Shown one piece after another: positions 54,911 through 64,000 of a DNA stretch of 64,000 nucleotides. Each line of letters begins with the position of its first letter. The first letter of the stretch is position 1. The notes beneath the pieces were generated by a model. That model saw nothing but the letters and a program-made list of their open reading frames with translations, ran no database searches and had not been told where the DNA came from. Origin of the DNA: Ophiura sarsii (lineage: Eukaryota > Echinodermata > Ophiuroidea > Amphilepidida > Ophiuridae); the NCBI GenBank assembly GCA_035610835.1, contig CM069448.1, positions 3,410,001-3,474,000 on the forward strand, given 5' to 3'. The position numbers and the translations under genes are program-made.

Positions 54911-55658
54911 AACTGCTCACAAAAAGTTAGGAAACTTTTTTTAATCAAGTATATTTTTTATTATTTATTACCCTCTTTGTATATGTTATACATGTATATC
55001 AATGGAAAGCTGAAGTGTTCCTCTTTAACATTATACCACATTTGCAATTATTACATGTTGCTCAACTTGGCCACATGAATGAGAATGAGGCAAAGTCACA
55101 AATCAAATGTGCCAAAATTACCGTTATCTGTGCTAAACAGTCAATAGGTAATGATCAATAACCAAACCGGTCATGCTTGAGAACCATGAATGGTTTACAC
55201 AAAGATTTGCACCAGTGAGCGCAACACACACACAAGTTAACCCTCATCTCTTTAGAAAACCATTGTTTGGGTATTTCAAGACTGGGTTAACAATGACTCC
55301 AGGTGAAAGGTCATGAAGGTAAGTGATGAAAGGTTTAGGCCTATAACTTGTAAATATTTCTGAGACACGGTAAACGTTTTGCAGTTTCAATATTCCGCGT
55401 TTAACAGATTTGAAGAGAGCACGTGCCATTGGCTCACACAGAAACACAACATTGTTAATTTTAGCACATTTGATTTGTGACTTTGTCTCATTCTCATTAA
55501 TGTGGCCAAGTCCAGCAACATATCATCATTGCATTTTTGGTATCATATTAAAGAAAAACACTTCAGCTTTCCATTGATATGCAACATAATACAAGAGGGT
55601 AATAATTAATAAAAATATACTTGATTAAAAAAAGTTTCCTAACTTTTTGTGAGCAGTT
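54911..55658. mobile_element. Tc1/mariner-like foldback element with about 210-bp TIRs
   Basis: AACTGCTCACAAAAAGTTAG begins the left arm and its reverse complement ends the right arm. The inverted similarity continues about 210 bp inward on each side (54911-55121 and 55455-55658), through ATCAATGGAAAGCTGAAGTG and CATTTGATTTGTGACTTTG. TA lies at both borders (54909-54910, 55659-55660). The central 330 bp are single copy and without ORF. Confidence 0.85.
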
Positions 55659-55660
55659 TA

Positions 55661-56056
55661 ATTCGTTGCATTGTGTTAATTGTGAACACATGTATTGACT
55701 GCCTCCTCCACGCATACGTAAATGGAATTAGATTTTATCACACAACAAGAAAAGACGAGATGAGTACATTTCTCAGAATTATTTTTTGATCACGTTATTT
55801 CATAAGTAAGTACACGCATACAGACCTCGATAACCATTGATATCTTCGCCCGCTCTGTAATACAGAGAAGCCATAGCAATTATACTGTACACGTGTTACA
55901 CGTGTAGTTTAAAATTGATGCCAATATTCGCCATGTTAACAAGCATCAACGGAAGACCGTTCTAACAGCATCACTTCACATATCAAACTGGTCTTTAATG
56001 GGTGATGACATTTGAGCCATTCCTAATGTGTATCTGAATATTCTATAACAAATCTC
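55661..56056. other. background, nothing recognised
   Basis: No gene or repeat seen. A small dyad TACACGTGT..ACACGTGTA lies near 55888-55905. Confidence 0.4.
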
Positions 56057-56304
56057 TTAACACTTTCCACGCGGCAGGTAACTGCAGACGACATTACAAA
56101 ATGTCACAAAATGTTTCAAAAATGTCAAAATTATTTAATTTCATTACCATATTTAGAATCACCATGAGAAATGCATTGACATAAGTACAAACATGCCTAG
56201 TATTGAGTCAGTAATCCTTGAGATAGACTTTGAAAATTGGGAAAGGTTTCTGAAAAATCTGTTTTTGTATATGATAAAACTAATAGCCGCGTGGAATGTG
56301 TTAA
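56057..56304. mobile_element. TTAA-flanked TIR element, copy 2
   Basis: TTAA at 56057-56060 and 56301-56304 bracket CACTTTCCACGCGG and CCGCGTGGAATGTG. The body is colinear with the copy at 18754. Confidence 0.85.
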
Positions 56305-56411
56305 AACACCTGTCATGCCTGTTTGAAATTGTTTCAGGTCACCTGAACAAACCAGTTTGCTTAGTAAAACAACTGCTAAATCTTTAAAAAAAATAGTTGT
56401 GTTAAACATGA

Positions 56412-57006
56412 TAAAGGTATATGTTCCGATTGATGGCCCGATTTTCAACTTAACGTTTTCTATTCTTAATGAAGGGTCATCCTTACAATATTTGTATAGG
56501 CCTATTCCAAAATTTGAGTTGCATAACTCACTCATGGATCTTATTTTAGAAGCACAGTGTGACATGAAATTTGCCCAAACAAACTGACCGGTTGGTTAAC
56601 CACCTAGGCAGTATTTCAATGCATTTTGGCCTATAATAACGTCTAAACATGCTAAATGGAACATATCTTGTGCCAAATATTTTACAGAAGTAACGAGAAC
56701 AATACGGGGTTTCTTCTGACATCAAAATATCGAGGGCTCAGAAACAAAAGGCCTTATCTCCATTTTGACCATTTTGAGAAGAAGCCTATTGAAGATTTTT
56801 AAACACATTGGGGAGATGGAGATGAAACTTTGAAAGGGGTTGTGTTATGGCAATAGGCTGTGTGTACCGGGAAAGAAAATTTCTTTCTGAACATTTTGAT
56901 ACCAAAATCTCATTTTTGAAAAATGGAGATGAGGCCTTTTGTTTATGAGCCCTCGATATGTTTTTGGTCAAAAACTAGCTAAGGTGATCGGAATATCTAC
57001 CTTTTA
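56412..57006. mobile_element. TIR element, 'TAAAGGTAGATGTTCCGAT' family, copy 4 (interrupted)
   Basis: Left end TAAAGGTATATGTTCCGAT, right end ATCGGAATATCTACCTTTTA. The body is as in copy 2 and is split by a nested foldback element at 56730-56956. Confidence 0.85.
56730..56956. mobile_element. nested foldback element, 'CGAGGGCTCAKAAACAAAAG' ends
   Basis: CGAGGGCTCAGAAACAAAAG at the left is mirrored by CTTTTGTTTATGAGCCCTCG at the right, continuing GGCCTTATCTCCATTTT / AAAATGGAGATGAGGCC. The uninterrupted sibling at 26921 reads CAAAATATGTT at this point; here the TAT is duplicated on both sides, consistent with a TA target. Confidence 0.85.
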
Positions 57007-57244
57007 TTGGCAAGTCTTATAGAGTGTATGATTTTAATATGACGATTTGTATTAAATATCATATATAGCGTATAGGCCTATCCCAATTGTGAGGGATAGT
57101 AAAATCTATTAAAGACTTGCTATCTTCTGAAGACAGCAATATTGTACGTTGTAAACTGCGCTAAATCTTATAGCACGTCATATCAAATTAGGATACATAA
57201 CATATTATTGCTGGATTCCCCTTCAGCAAAAGGCCCATCTAATG

Positions 57245-57654
57245 AGCTATTCCATTTGAAATCCATACACCCCTATGATATTACCATAGTCTTCCACACA
57301 TGTAGTGTGGATTTCAAACCCCATTTGAAATTCACACACCTGTGAGGAAGATTAACACTTTTCACGCGGATATTGGTTTTACCATATTATACCATGCCAT
57401 GATTATACAAAACATATTTTTCAGAAACCATTCCAAACTTTCAAGGTGTATTGCAAGGATTACTAAACCAATACAAGGCATGTTTGTACTTATTTCAATG
57501 CATTTTTCATGGTTATTCCAAAAAGTACATTCACTAAATTTGACATGGTGAAACATTTCGTGAAATTTTGCAATGTCGTCTGCAGACGCCTGACGCATGG
57601 AAAGTGTTAAGGTAATTTCTTCCATGTGGGTGTATGAGTTCAAATGGAATAGCT
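57245..57654. mobile_element. TIR element, 'CTATTCCATTTGAAATCC' family, full-length, interrupted
   Basis: AGCTATTCCATTTGAAATCC at the left, TTCAAATGGAATAGCT at the right; inner blocks ATACACCCCTATG, ACCCCATTTGAAATTCACAC and TTTCTTCCATGTGGGTGTATG follow the family order. Split by a TTAA-flanked element. Confidence 0.85.
57352..57610. mobile_element. TTAA-flanked TIR element, copy 3, inserted in another TIR element
   Basis: TTAA at 57352-57355 and 57607-57610. TIRs CACTTTTCACGCGG and CGCATGGAAAGTG. Opposite orientation to copies 1 and 2 (TGTCGTCTGCAG at the right). It interrupts GGAAGA-TTAA-GGTAATTTCTTCC; siblings of the host element have an uninterrupted GGAAGATTAAGATCATG at this point, which directly supports a TTAA target duplication. 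Confidence 0.9.
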
Positions 57655-59112
57655 TTATACGTATGTTTTAACGAAAAGACTAATTTAGATATTTAATTTG
57701 TGTTGTCATCAGTCATCAAACATCGATTCAACCGACCCAGATATTAAGGCCAAAAATGAAGGGTATTTTGGTGATTTAAAAAAATCATGTTACTGTTGAA
57801 AGAAAAGAATTACCAGCAATGATTTTATCGCCATACTGTTTCTATAGAACAGACTTTTTGTGCTCAATGGATACAGTTAATTTAGATGACCTGGGCATCG
57901 GGTAAAATTGAGACGAAACCTGTAGCGACATATATATGGATCATTGTAAAGGAGAGCATTTTCTACTTTGAGTCGCTAGATGATTGAATGAAAAGGTAAC
58001 GACTAAACAACCAGTATTTTTACGCGGCCTTTATAAGTTCAAAGAACTGGGTTATATAGCATTCAGTGTTACCAGAACAGAAGACCCCAGGCTCAATTCG
58101 TTCTACATTTGGGAAATGTCCTGTTGAACACGTTAAAGTCCATTACGACGATGAGCACTATCAATGTAATTAGGAAGGATAGTGCCTGGTCACGTCATCA
58201 GTGATTGGGGGCCAGGGGATGTCAGGCATGGAATCACACATGACTTGTTTTGGAGATTTCAGCCATCAGGATTCCATGATTAGGATAGCCAGGGATTGGA
58301 GAGGGAGCATTGGCGGAGAAGATATGCCAGGAATACATAATCATTTTTCTTTTTATCTACCTTTCCCATTTTTCTCCTTCTTTTCTCCTTTCAACAGTTC
58401 CGGGTATAACGTGGGCGGTTTTTCATGCATTATAATCACAATAGTTCTATCGAATAGAGAAGCTTAAATAAAAATCACTAGTAATCCGAATAGCGTAGCG
58501 TTTTTATGCAATATTCCCCGAAAACATCGATAAAGGCTACAGTGATATACCTGAAACAAATATTAGTGTCTCAGATGATACAGAGGGAGCACTAGCGTGC
58601 GTTAACCTCCCACTTCAGCACTTGCTCACTCCGGTTGGGGAACATTTCGACCGGACATTGAAGGCAATACTTATGCATTCCTAGAAATAAAAAAAATAGT
58701 ATTTTTACATTAATTTTAACCGTTATTTATTATTAGGCATACTCCTTAAACCATAACCGTAACTTCTGGGATTTTCTTTTCCGATACAGGATTGAATTTA
58801 ATTTACAGAACTCAGAAAAGAGAGGGAATGTTTAACATGAGATGATCATTCTCTTGTGTTGAACGATACGGTGTACTGTGCGCGCCACCAATAAACATCA
58901 GACACGTAAACAGATAAATGGTTCAACAGAATAAAAATGAATTCCAATAAAATAGATAATAAATGCTTTTACTTTTAAATTTATAATAACAATAAATTCG
59001 ATACTCAAAGTAGCCTTGAAACATAGCTCGCGCTGAAAAAATAACACGGTTTTTATTAGTGGTGTACAAAATAATTTACGAATAACACATGTCTAGAAAG
59101 TTAACGCGGAAT
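57655..59112. other. background, nothing recognised
   Basis: An 88-aa ORF at 58201-58467 has no motif and contains a T/C-rich low-complexity part. No TIR pair or tandem array. Confidence 0.4.
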
Positions 59113-60492
59113 ACGTATATGGAAGCATAGGTGTGTCATTTCTGGCTTAACCCTATAAGGGACCTAAACCCCAGATGAGGCGGGCCTTATCCGGGGTTTA
59201 CGATCCTTATCTGGGGTTTAGGGACGTAAACCCCAGATAAGGCGCCTTATCACTAGTTAACCCGCCTTATCTGGGGTTTACGCCCCTTATCCGGGGTTAA
59301 GGCGGAAATGACACACTTATGCTGTATGTGTGTACCATAGGTGCGTTAACCCCAGATAAGGGACGTAAACCTAGGATAACGGGCCTTAAACCCCAGATAA
59401 GGGACGTAAACCTAGGATAACGGGCCTTATCTGGGGTTTAAGTTGCTAACCCCAGCTAAGGGACGTAAACCTAGGATACGGCAAGCCTTATCTGGGGTTA
59501 ACGATTATGGAAGCATAAGTGTGTCGTTTCCGCCTAAACCCCAGATAAGGGACCTAAACCCAAGAGAAGGCGGGCCTTATCTGGGGTTTACGATCCTTAT
59601 CTGGGGTTTAGGGACGCGTACGTAAACCCCAGATAAGGCGCCTTATCCCTAGTTAATGCTCCTTATCTGGGGTAAAGGCGCGTTATCTGGGGTTTACGTC
59701 CCTAAACCCTAGATAAGGATCGTAAACCCCAGATAAGGCGCCTTATCCCTAGTTAACGCTCCTTATATGGTGGTTAAGGCGCGTTATTTTAGGTTTACGT
59801 CCCTAAACCCCAGATAAGGCCCGCCTTATCTGGGGTTTATGTCCGTTATCTGGTGTTTAGGCGGAAATGACACACTTATGCTTCCATAATCGTTAACCCC
59901 AGATAAGGCTTGCCTTATCCTAGGTTTACGTCCCTTATCTGGGGTTAGCGCTCCTTGGTACACACATGCAACATAAGTGTGTCATTTTCCGCCAACCCCG
60001 GATAAGGGACGTAAACCCCAGATAAGACGGGTCTTATCTGGGGTTTACGTCCCTTATCTGGGGTTAACAACTTAAAACCCCAGATAAGGCCCGTTATCCT
60101 AGGTGTACGTCCCTTAGCTGGGGTTAACGCTCCTATGGTACATACATGCAGCATAAGTGTGTCATTTCCGCCTTAACCCCGGATAAGGGACGTAAACCCC
60201 AGATAAGACGGGCCTTATCTGGGGTTTACGTCCCTTAACCCCAGATAAGGAGCGTTAACCCCAGATAACGCGCCTTAACCCCAGATACGGAGCGTTAACT
60301 AAGGCGCCTTATACACGCCTTAACCCCAGATAAGGAGCGTTAACTAGGGATAAGGCGCCATATCTGGGGTTTACGTCCCTATTAAAACCCCAGATAAGGA
60401 TCGTTAACCCAGATAAGACCCGCCTTATCTGGGGCTTAGGTCCCTTATCTGGGGTTGTGGCGGAAATGACACACTTATGCTTCCATATACGT
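59113..60492. repeat. compound inverted-repeat block of AACCCCAGATAAGG units
   Basis: Outer ends ACGTATATGGAAGCATAGGT and its mirror at 60461-60492 enclose about 1.4 kb made of AACCCCAGATAAGG and its reverse complement, joined by short GGGACGTAAACC, AGGCGCCTTAT or GGATCGTAAACC linkers. The inner TIR word ATGGAAGCATAAGTGTGTCA, or its mirror, recurs near 59312, 59508, 59868, 59965 and 60146, so several related elements are stacked or rearranged. Highly cruciform-prone. Confidence 0.85.
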
Positions 60493-61794
60493 ATGCCTAT
60501 ACTATAGACTCGTAAGCATGTGAGTAACATGTGCTTATATGCATCTTACTGTACAAATACACGAAATATCCAATGAAAATAATTGTGTTTACGACTGGAA
60601 AGCGGATTTTTGCCGAATTTGTAAACAAACAACGTCTGAAATGGTGTCATATACCAATAAGTCAAATGAAAGAACAAGTGCAAGAATGTCGTATCTACCA
60701 AAACCTGTCCTTGGTTTTGTTCATAGATTATCAACTGTTATACATTGGGCAGTTATAGTACAGTTAGGGCCTTTTGCTTCCTGTAACCTTGGATATTCGA
60801 AGTGAATGAATTGAGCCGTTTAGGTGACGAATTGACGAGCGTGTGTCTCCAACTTGGTGCGTTGATCCACAGTAATTTTACACTTTGTCAGATTCGGATA
60901 ATGAACTTGTTCAATTCGGATAAACACTCCAAATCGGGGAGAGTCAATAATGTTTCCAAATGATAATAAATAGTAATGATAATAGTAATGTAACCATGCT
61001 AGCTATAAACAACAATTTGTATCAAAATAAAGCTGTTTGGTACAACACCTATACCCTGGGCACGTAAAGTCGTGTTTGCTTAACCATGTTAACATAATAC
61101 AAAACACCCATGTTCATGAACAGGTGATCCCCTGGACTGTTGGTTGAAAATGTTTAACCAAAAAGCATGAAAAGTGTTCAGTTGAATTGCTTAAAACTTG
61201 TTGGTAACCCACGTAATAACATTGCTTTGATCCCATTTTAAATTGTTCTAATATCCAACTATATACAACTTAATTAACATATCGAAGATTATTTTGAAGA
61301 TGCTAAGAAATATTTCAGAATTACATTTTGAATATTATCCGTTCCACTTAAATAAAAGATATCCGCTGATATTTAAGCAAAACAAACAAAAGACAAACAA
61401 ATAAACGATCAAACAAACAAATAGAGATACTAATAAACAATACGCAATATTATGGTAAGCAAAAACCGAGAACTTAACTGCAGAGTCGTGAACTGCAAAT
61501 GACTAGTTTAGTAAAACATTTCTTCCAGGCAAAAAGATGGTCGAGTTTCTACGTGGCACCAAGATATCCGGTACTAACAGCTTCAATGGCGTCTTCATCA
61601 GCCCACTGACGTGGTATGAAGCAATCAGTGCGTTTTGCAAATGTGTAAAATAACGTACTGGTATGTTCAACTGAATCTGCGAACGGCATCTCTTGTCATT
61701 GCTTGTCGCATTTTTCTTTCCTTGCGAAAAGTGCTGAGAGCGACTCAACCATTGTCAACCGTCAACGGGTCAAAACATTCGCTGTCAGTCATTT
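60493..61794. other. background; one 81-aa minus ORF of unknown status
   Basis: The minus ORF at 61503-61748 has balanced composition (IPVRYFTHLQNALIASYHVSG) but no motif I recognise; it may be a fragment of a decayed transposon or exon. ORFs at 60531-60805 overlap each other on both strands and are unlikely. An (AAAC)n-rich stretch lies at 61378-61425. Confidence 0.35.
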
Positions 61795-62071
61795 GGGTCA
61801 AACTCGCTAGTCATAAGGGTCGCTAGTCATAAGTGTCACTAGTCATAAGGGTCGCTAGTCATAAACCCTAACCCTAACCATAACCCTAACCATACCCTAA
61901 CCCTAACCCTAACCCTAACCCTAACCCTAACCCTAACCCTATACATAACCCTAAACCTACCCTAACCCTACCCTAAACCTATAACCCTAACCCTAAGATA
62001 CTTTTATGACTGCGCGCTCGTGGTATAGGAAAATACACGTTATGACTAGCGACCCTTATGACTAGCGGGTA
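61795..62071. mobile_element. TIR element with telomere-like core ('CTAGTCATAAGG' family), copy 2
   Basis: Left end GGGTCAAACTCGCTAGTCAT then three or four tandem CTAGTCATAAGGGTCG words. Right end TTATGACTAGCGACCC and TTATGACTAGCGGG. The core 61863-62000 is CCCTAA repeats with occasional CCATAA and CCTAAA. Same ends as the element at 29994. Confidence 0.85.
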
Positions 62072-62077
62072 GGGGTG

Positions 62078-62695
62078 ACTATAAAACAAAGACCCAAGAC
62101 CCAAGACCCAAAAACAAAGACCCAAGACCACCCAACTATAAAACAAAGACCCCCCCAACTATAAAACAAAGACCCCCTCAACTATAAAACAAAGACCCCC
62201 TCAACTATAAAACAAAGACCCCCTCAACTATAAAACAAAGACCCCCTCAACTATAAAACAAAGACCCCCTCAACTATAAAACAAAGACCCCCTCAACTAT
62301 AAAACAAAGACCCCCTCAACTATAAAACAAAGACCCCCTCAACTATAAAACAAAGACCCCCTCAACTATAAAACAAAGACCCACCCAACTATAAAACAAA
62401 GACCCCCTCAACTATAAAACAAAGACCCCCTCAACTATAAAACAAAGACCCCCTCAACTATAAAACAAAGACCCCCTCAACTATAAAACAAAGACCCCCT
62501 CAACTATAAAACAAAGACCCCCTCAACTATAAAACAAAGACCCCCTCAACTATAAAACAAAGACCCACCCAACTATAAAACAAAGACCCCCTCAACTATA
62601 AAACAAAGACCCCCTCACCTATAAAACAAAGACCCCCTTAACTATAAAACAAAGACCCACCCAACTATAAAACAAAGACCCACCCAACTATAAAT
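62078..62695. repeat. 23-bp minisatellite, about 27 units
   Basis: ACTATAAAACAAAGACCCCC plus TCA. Variant CACCCA-type joints recur near 62380, 62564, 62650 and 62673; the first interval matches eight units. No ORF. Confidence 0.95.
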
Positions 62696-63324
62696 TAGGC
62701 TCTGTTTTGAAATGTATAGGTACAGAGCGTGCGCTGAACTTGGTCCACATTGGGGTACGCGGCGCACGTAAACACACTGCCACCGCCCAGTTGGGACAGG
62801 TATTGCTCAATTCCCGGGTTTGGTTATGGCCTATGTAAAATAAAGATTTGTTTGCGCAAACGATAATTATTGGTAGGCCTACTGTCTAGTTTTCTAACTA
62901 TAATGGTGGTCCAGAAAACGTTCTAATGAAATGTGGTAATAAAGTTTGAATAATGAACATTGAAACCAATTCGCGCGAAGCGAGCAAACATTTGCCGTAT
63001 AATATTTCTTCTTTATAATTATCATGTTTTAATGTTGTAAACATAAATAACCTGACTGCAGGGTACGTGACGTTCTGGAACCTCTCCCCTCAGTTTAGGC
63101 TCTCTCGCCGTCATTGATCATATTGACTTTTTATCGTTTGGAATTGTGCCGGTCACAACATATTTTTAATGACATTCTATATTTGTACATTTGTCCTGCT
63201 ATATAATTGTTCTTTATATTTTACATTTGATATTCATGGTAGTTGTTTGACTTATATTATGATGTGTATTGGTAGTTTTTATGATAATTATTATTTTTTA
63301 ATGTATTTTTATCTTTTGGATGGA
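62696..63324. other. background, possible retroposon body
   Basis: Contains TTCGCGCGAAGCGAGCAAACA near 62971. The 68-aa ORF 63169-63375 is hydrophobic and leads into the retroposon-like tail, but has no domain. Confidence 0.4.
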
Positions 63325-63378
63325 GCCTTTTTGCTTGTAAAGCGCCCAGGGACCAATGTTTTGGGCGCTATATAAATA

Positions 63379-63409
<31 letters not shown>

Positions 63410-63410
63410 T
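63325..63410 (+). mobile_element. LINE/SINE-type 3' tail with (ATT)n
   Basis: GTAAAGCGCCCAGGG, then GGGCGCTATATAAATACATT and about ten ATT units. 'AAAGCGC..GGCGCTATATAAAT(ATT)n' is a widespread 3' end of retroposons in animals. The 5' limit is unclear. Confidence 0.65.
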
Positions 63411-63449
63411 GCTATTTTAACACTAAAAAGCTCCAGAAAAACGTCCCCC

Positions 63450-63554
63450 TTAGCTGAATTTCACGAACTGACGGCAAAAAAAATTGAGGACCTTTTACGA
63501 TTATTTTTGGGTACAATTAAAAAAAAGTCTTGGTCAGCACCCCGTAAATTTTAA
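63450..63554. mobile_element. fragment of the 'CAGTGGCGGATCCAGG' element
   Basis: TTAGCTGAATTTCACGAACT, GACGGCAAAAAAA, CCTTTTACGAT and CACCCCGTAAATTTTAAT match the right half of the element at 31668-32031 in order; the terminus itself is missing. Confidence 0.8.
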
Positions 63555-63571
63555 TTGATTTGATATTAAAA

Positions 63572-63779
63572 CATAACTTTTTTTTATTTATTTTGAGTAT
63601 ACGAAATACGAACGCGCCACGCGGCATTACAAAGTAGTCTCAACTCAAAGCTTTCCAAATTGAAATTGATATGATGAGCATAACTTTTTAATTTTAAGTA
63701 TACGAAATACGAACGCGGCGCGGCATTACTAAGTGTATTTGATGTCTTTACATGGTTTGATCTCAACTCAAAGCTTTCC
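63572..63779. repeat. diverged two-copy direct repeat
   Basis: AGTATACGAAATACGAACGC and CTCAACTCAAAGCTTTCC occur in both copies (63572-63657 and 63679-63779). The second has extra sequence before the CTCAACTC block. Confidence 0.85.
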
Positions 63780-64000
63780 CAGTGGCGTAGCTAGGTTATT
63801 TATATTGGGGGAGGGGGTCGAGAACTGATAATGAACCGACAACTTTTGTAAGTCAAGAAATGCGCGCGTAGCGTGCGAAAATGTTCGACTTTAGGCCTAC
63901 ACCTATTTTTTGGCACGATTGAACTTCATTTTTGCTCTAAATAAGCTTGTACCAAACAATATTGCATTTTGGGAAGAAATATGCGCGCGAAAATTTTTCA
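63780..64000. mobile_element. 'CAGTGGCGTAGC' element, runs off the window
   Basis: Starts CAGTGGCGTAGCTAGGTTAT, then GCGCGCGTAGCGTGCGAAAA and AATATTGCATTTTGGGA, which are the reverse complement of blocks at 41540-41650. The right end lies beyond the window. Confidence 0.75.

Overview
The window reads as a gene-poor, repeat-saturated stretch of a metazoan nuclear genome. No intact protein-coding gene, tRNA or rRNA could be supported. Base composition is AT-rich. The short palindrome TAGGCCTA, the CGCGCTACGCTCGC-type motif, TTAGGG-type telomere-like cores and a very high density of short terminal-inverted-repeat (TIR) elements suggest a marine invertebrate, probably a deuterostome (echinoderm, hemichordate or lancelet-like). 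That placement is a judgement of style, not a proof.

Layout. 0-9 kb: AT-rich background, a 249-bp foldback element, a three-copy 440-bp tandem repeat whose unit carries a TIR element with a TTAGGG-like core (3.8-5.1 kb), and a tandem segmental duplication whose second copy has grown a 42-bp minisatellite (7.4-8.8 kb). 9-13 kb: members of two dispersed TIR families and a hAT-like element with a clean 8-bp target duplication. 13.3-17.1 kb: a retroelement with split direct repeats (A1 - broken gag-like ORF - B1 - A2 - spacer - B2), the arrangement of tyrosine-recombinase retrotransposons of the PAT/Ngaro type, with no polymerase left. 18.7-20.3 kb: a TTAA-flanked TIR element and a fragment ending in a 37-bp poly-G run. 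20.3-25.8 kb: a 5.5-kb satellite of 49-bp units with a 993-bp higher-order repeat, whose right edge has been duplicated with unique flank (to 26.7 kb). 26.9-32.0 kb: several TIR elements, including a telomere-cored one interrupted by another. 32.9-34.4 kb: AACCT/CCTAC pentanucleotide arrays holding a 97-bp palindrome. 35-42 kb: TIR elements with TTA, 8-bp and other target duplications, and a perfect 32-bp-arm palindrome. 44.1-47.0 kb: three unrelated minisatellites side by side, followed by a decayed Penelope-like 3' end with a hammerhead-like sequence. 48.3-54.0 kb: a second split-direct-repeat element, unrelated in sequence to the first, 5.7 kb long and without any substantial ORF. 54.9-57.7 kb: a Tc1/mariner-like foldback element and nested TIR elements that give insertion order. 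59.1-60.5 kb: a compound inverted-repeat block made of a GATA-containing 14-mer. 61.8-64 kb: another telomere-cored TIR element, a 23-bp minisatellite, a retroposon tail and further fragments.

How it fits together: nothing here forms a gene pathway. The region is a record of transposition, tandem amplification and nested insertion. The most notable observations are the two split-direct-repeat elements, the TTAGGG-cored TIR elements, and the 49-bp satellite whose minus strand carries a canonical let-7 8-mer site in most of its roughly 112 units. All identifications come from reading the sequence by eye. Family names rest on TIR sequence, target duplications and architecture, not on database searches.
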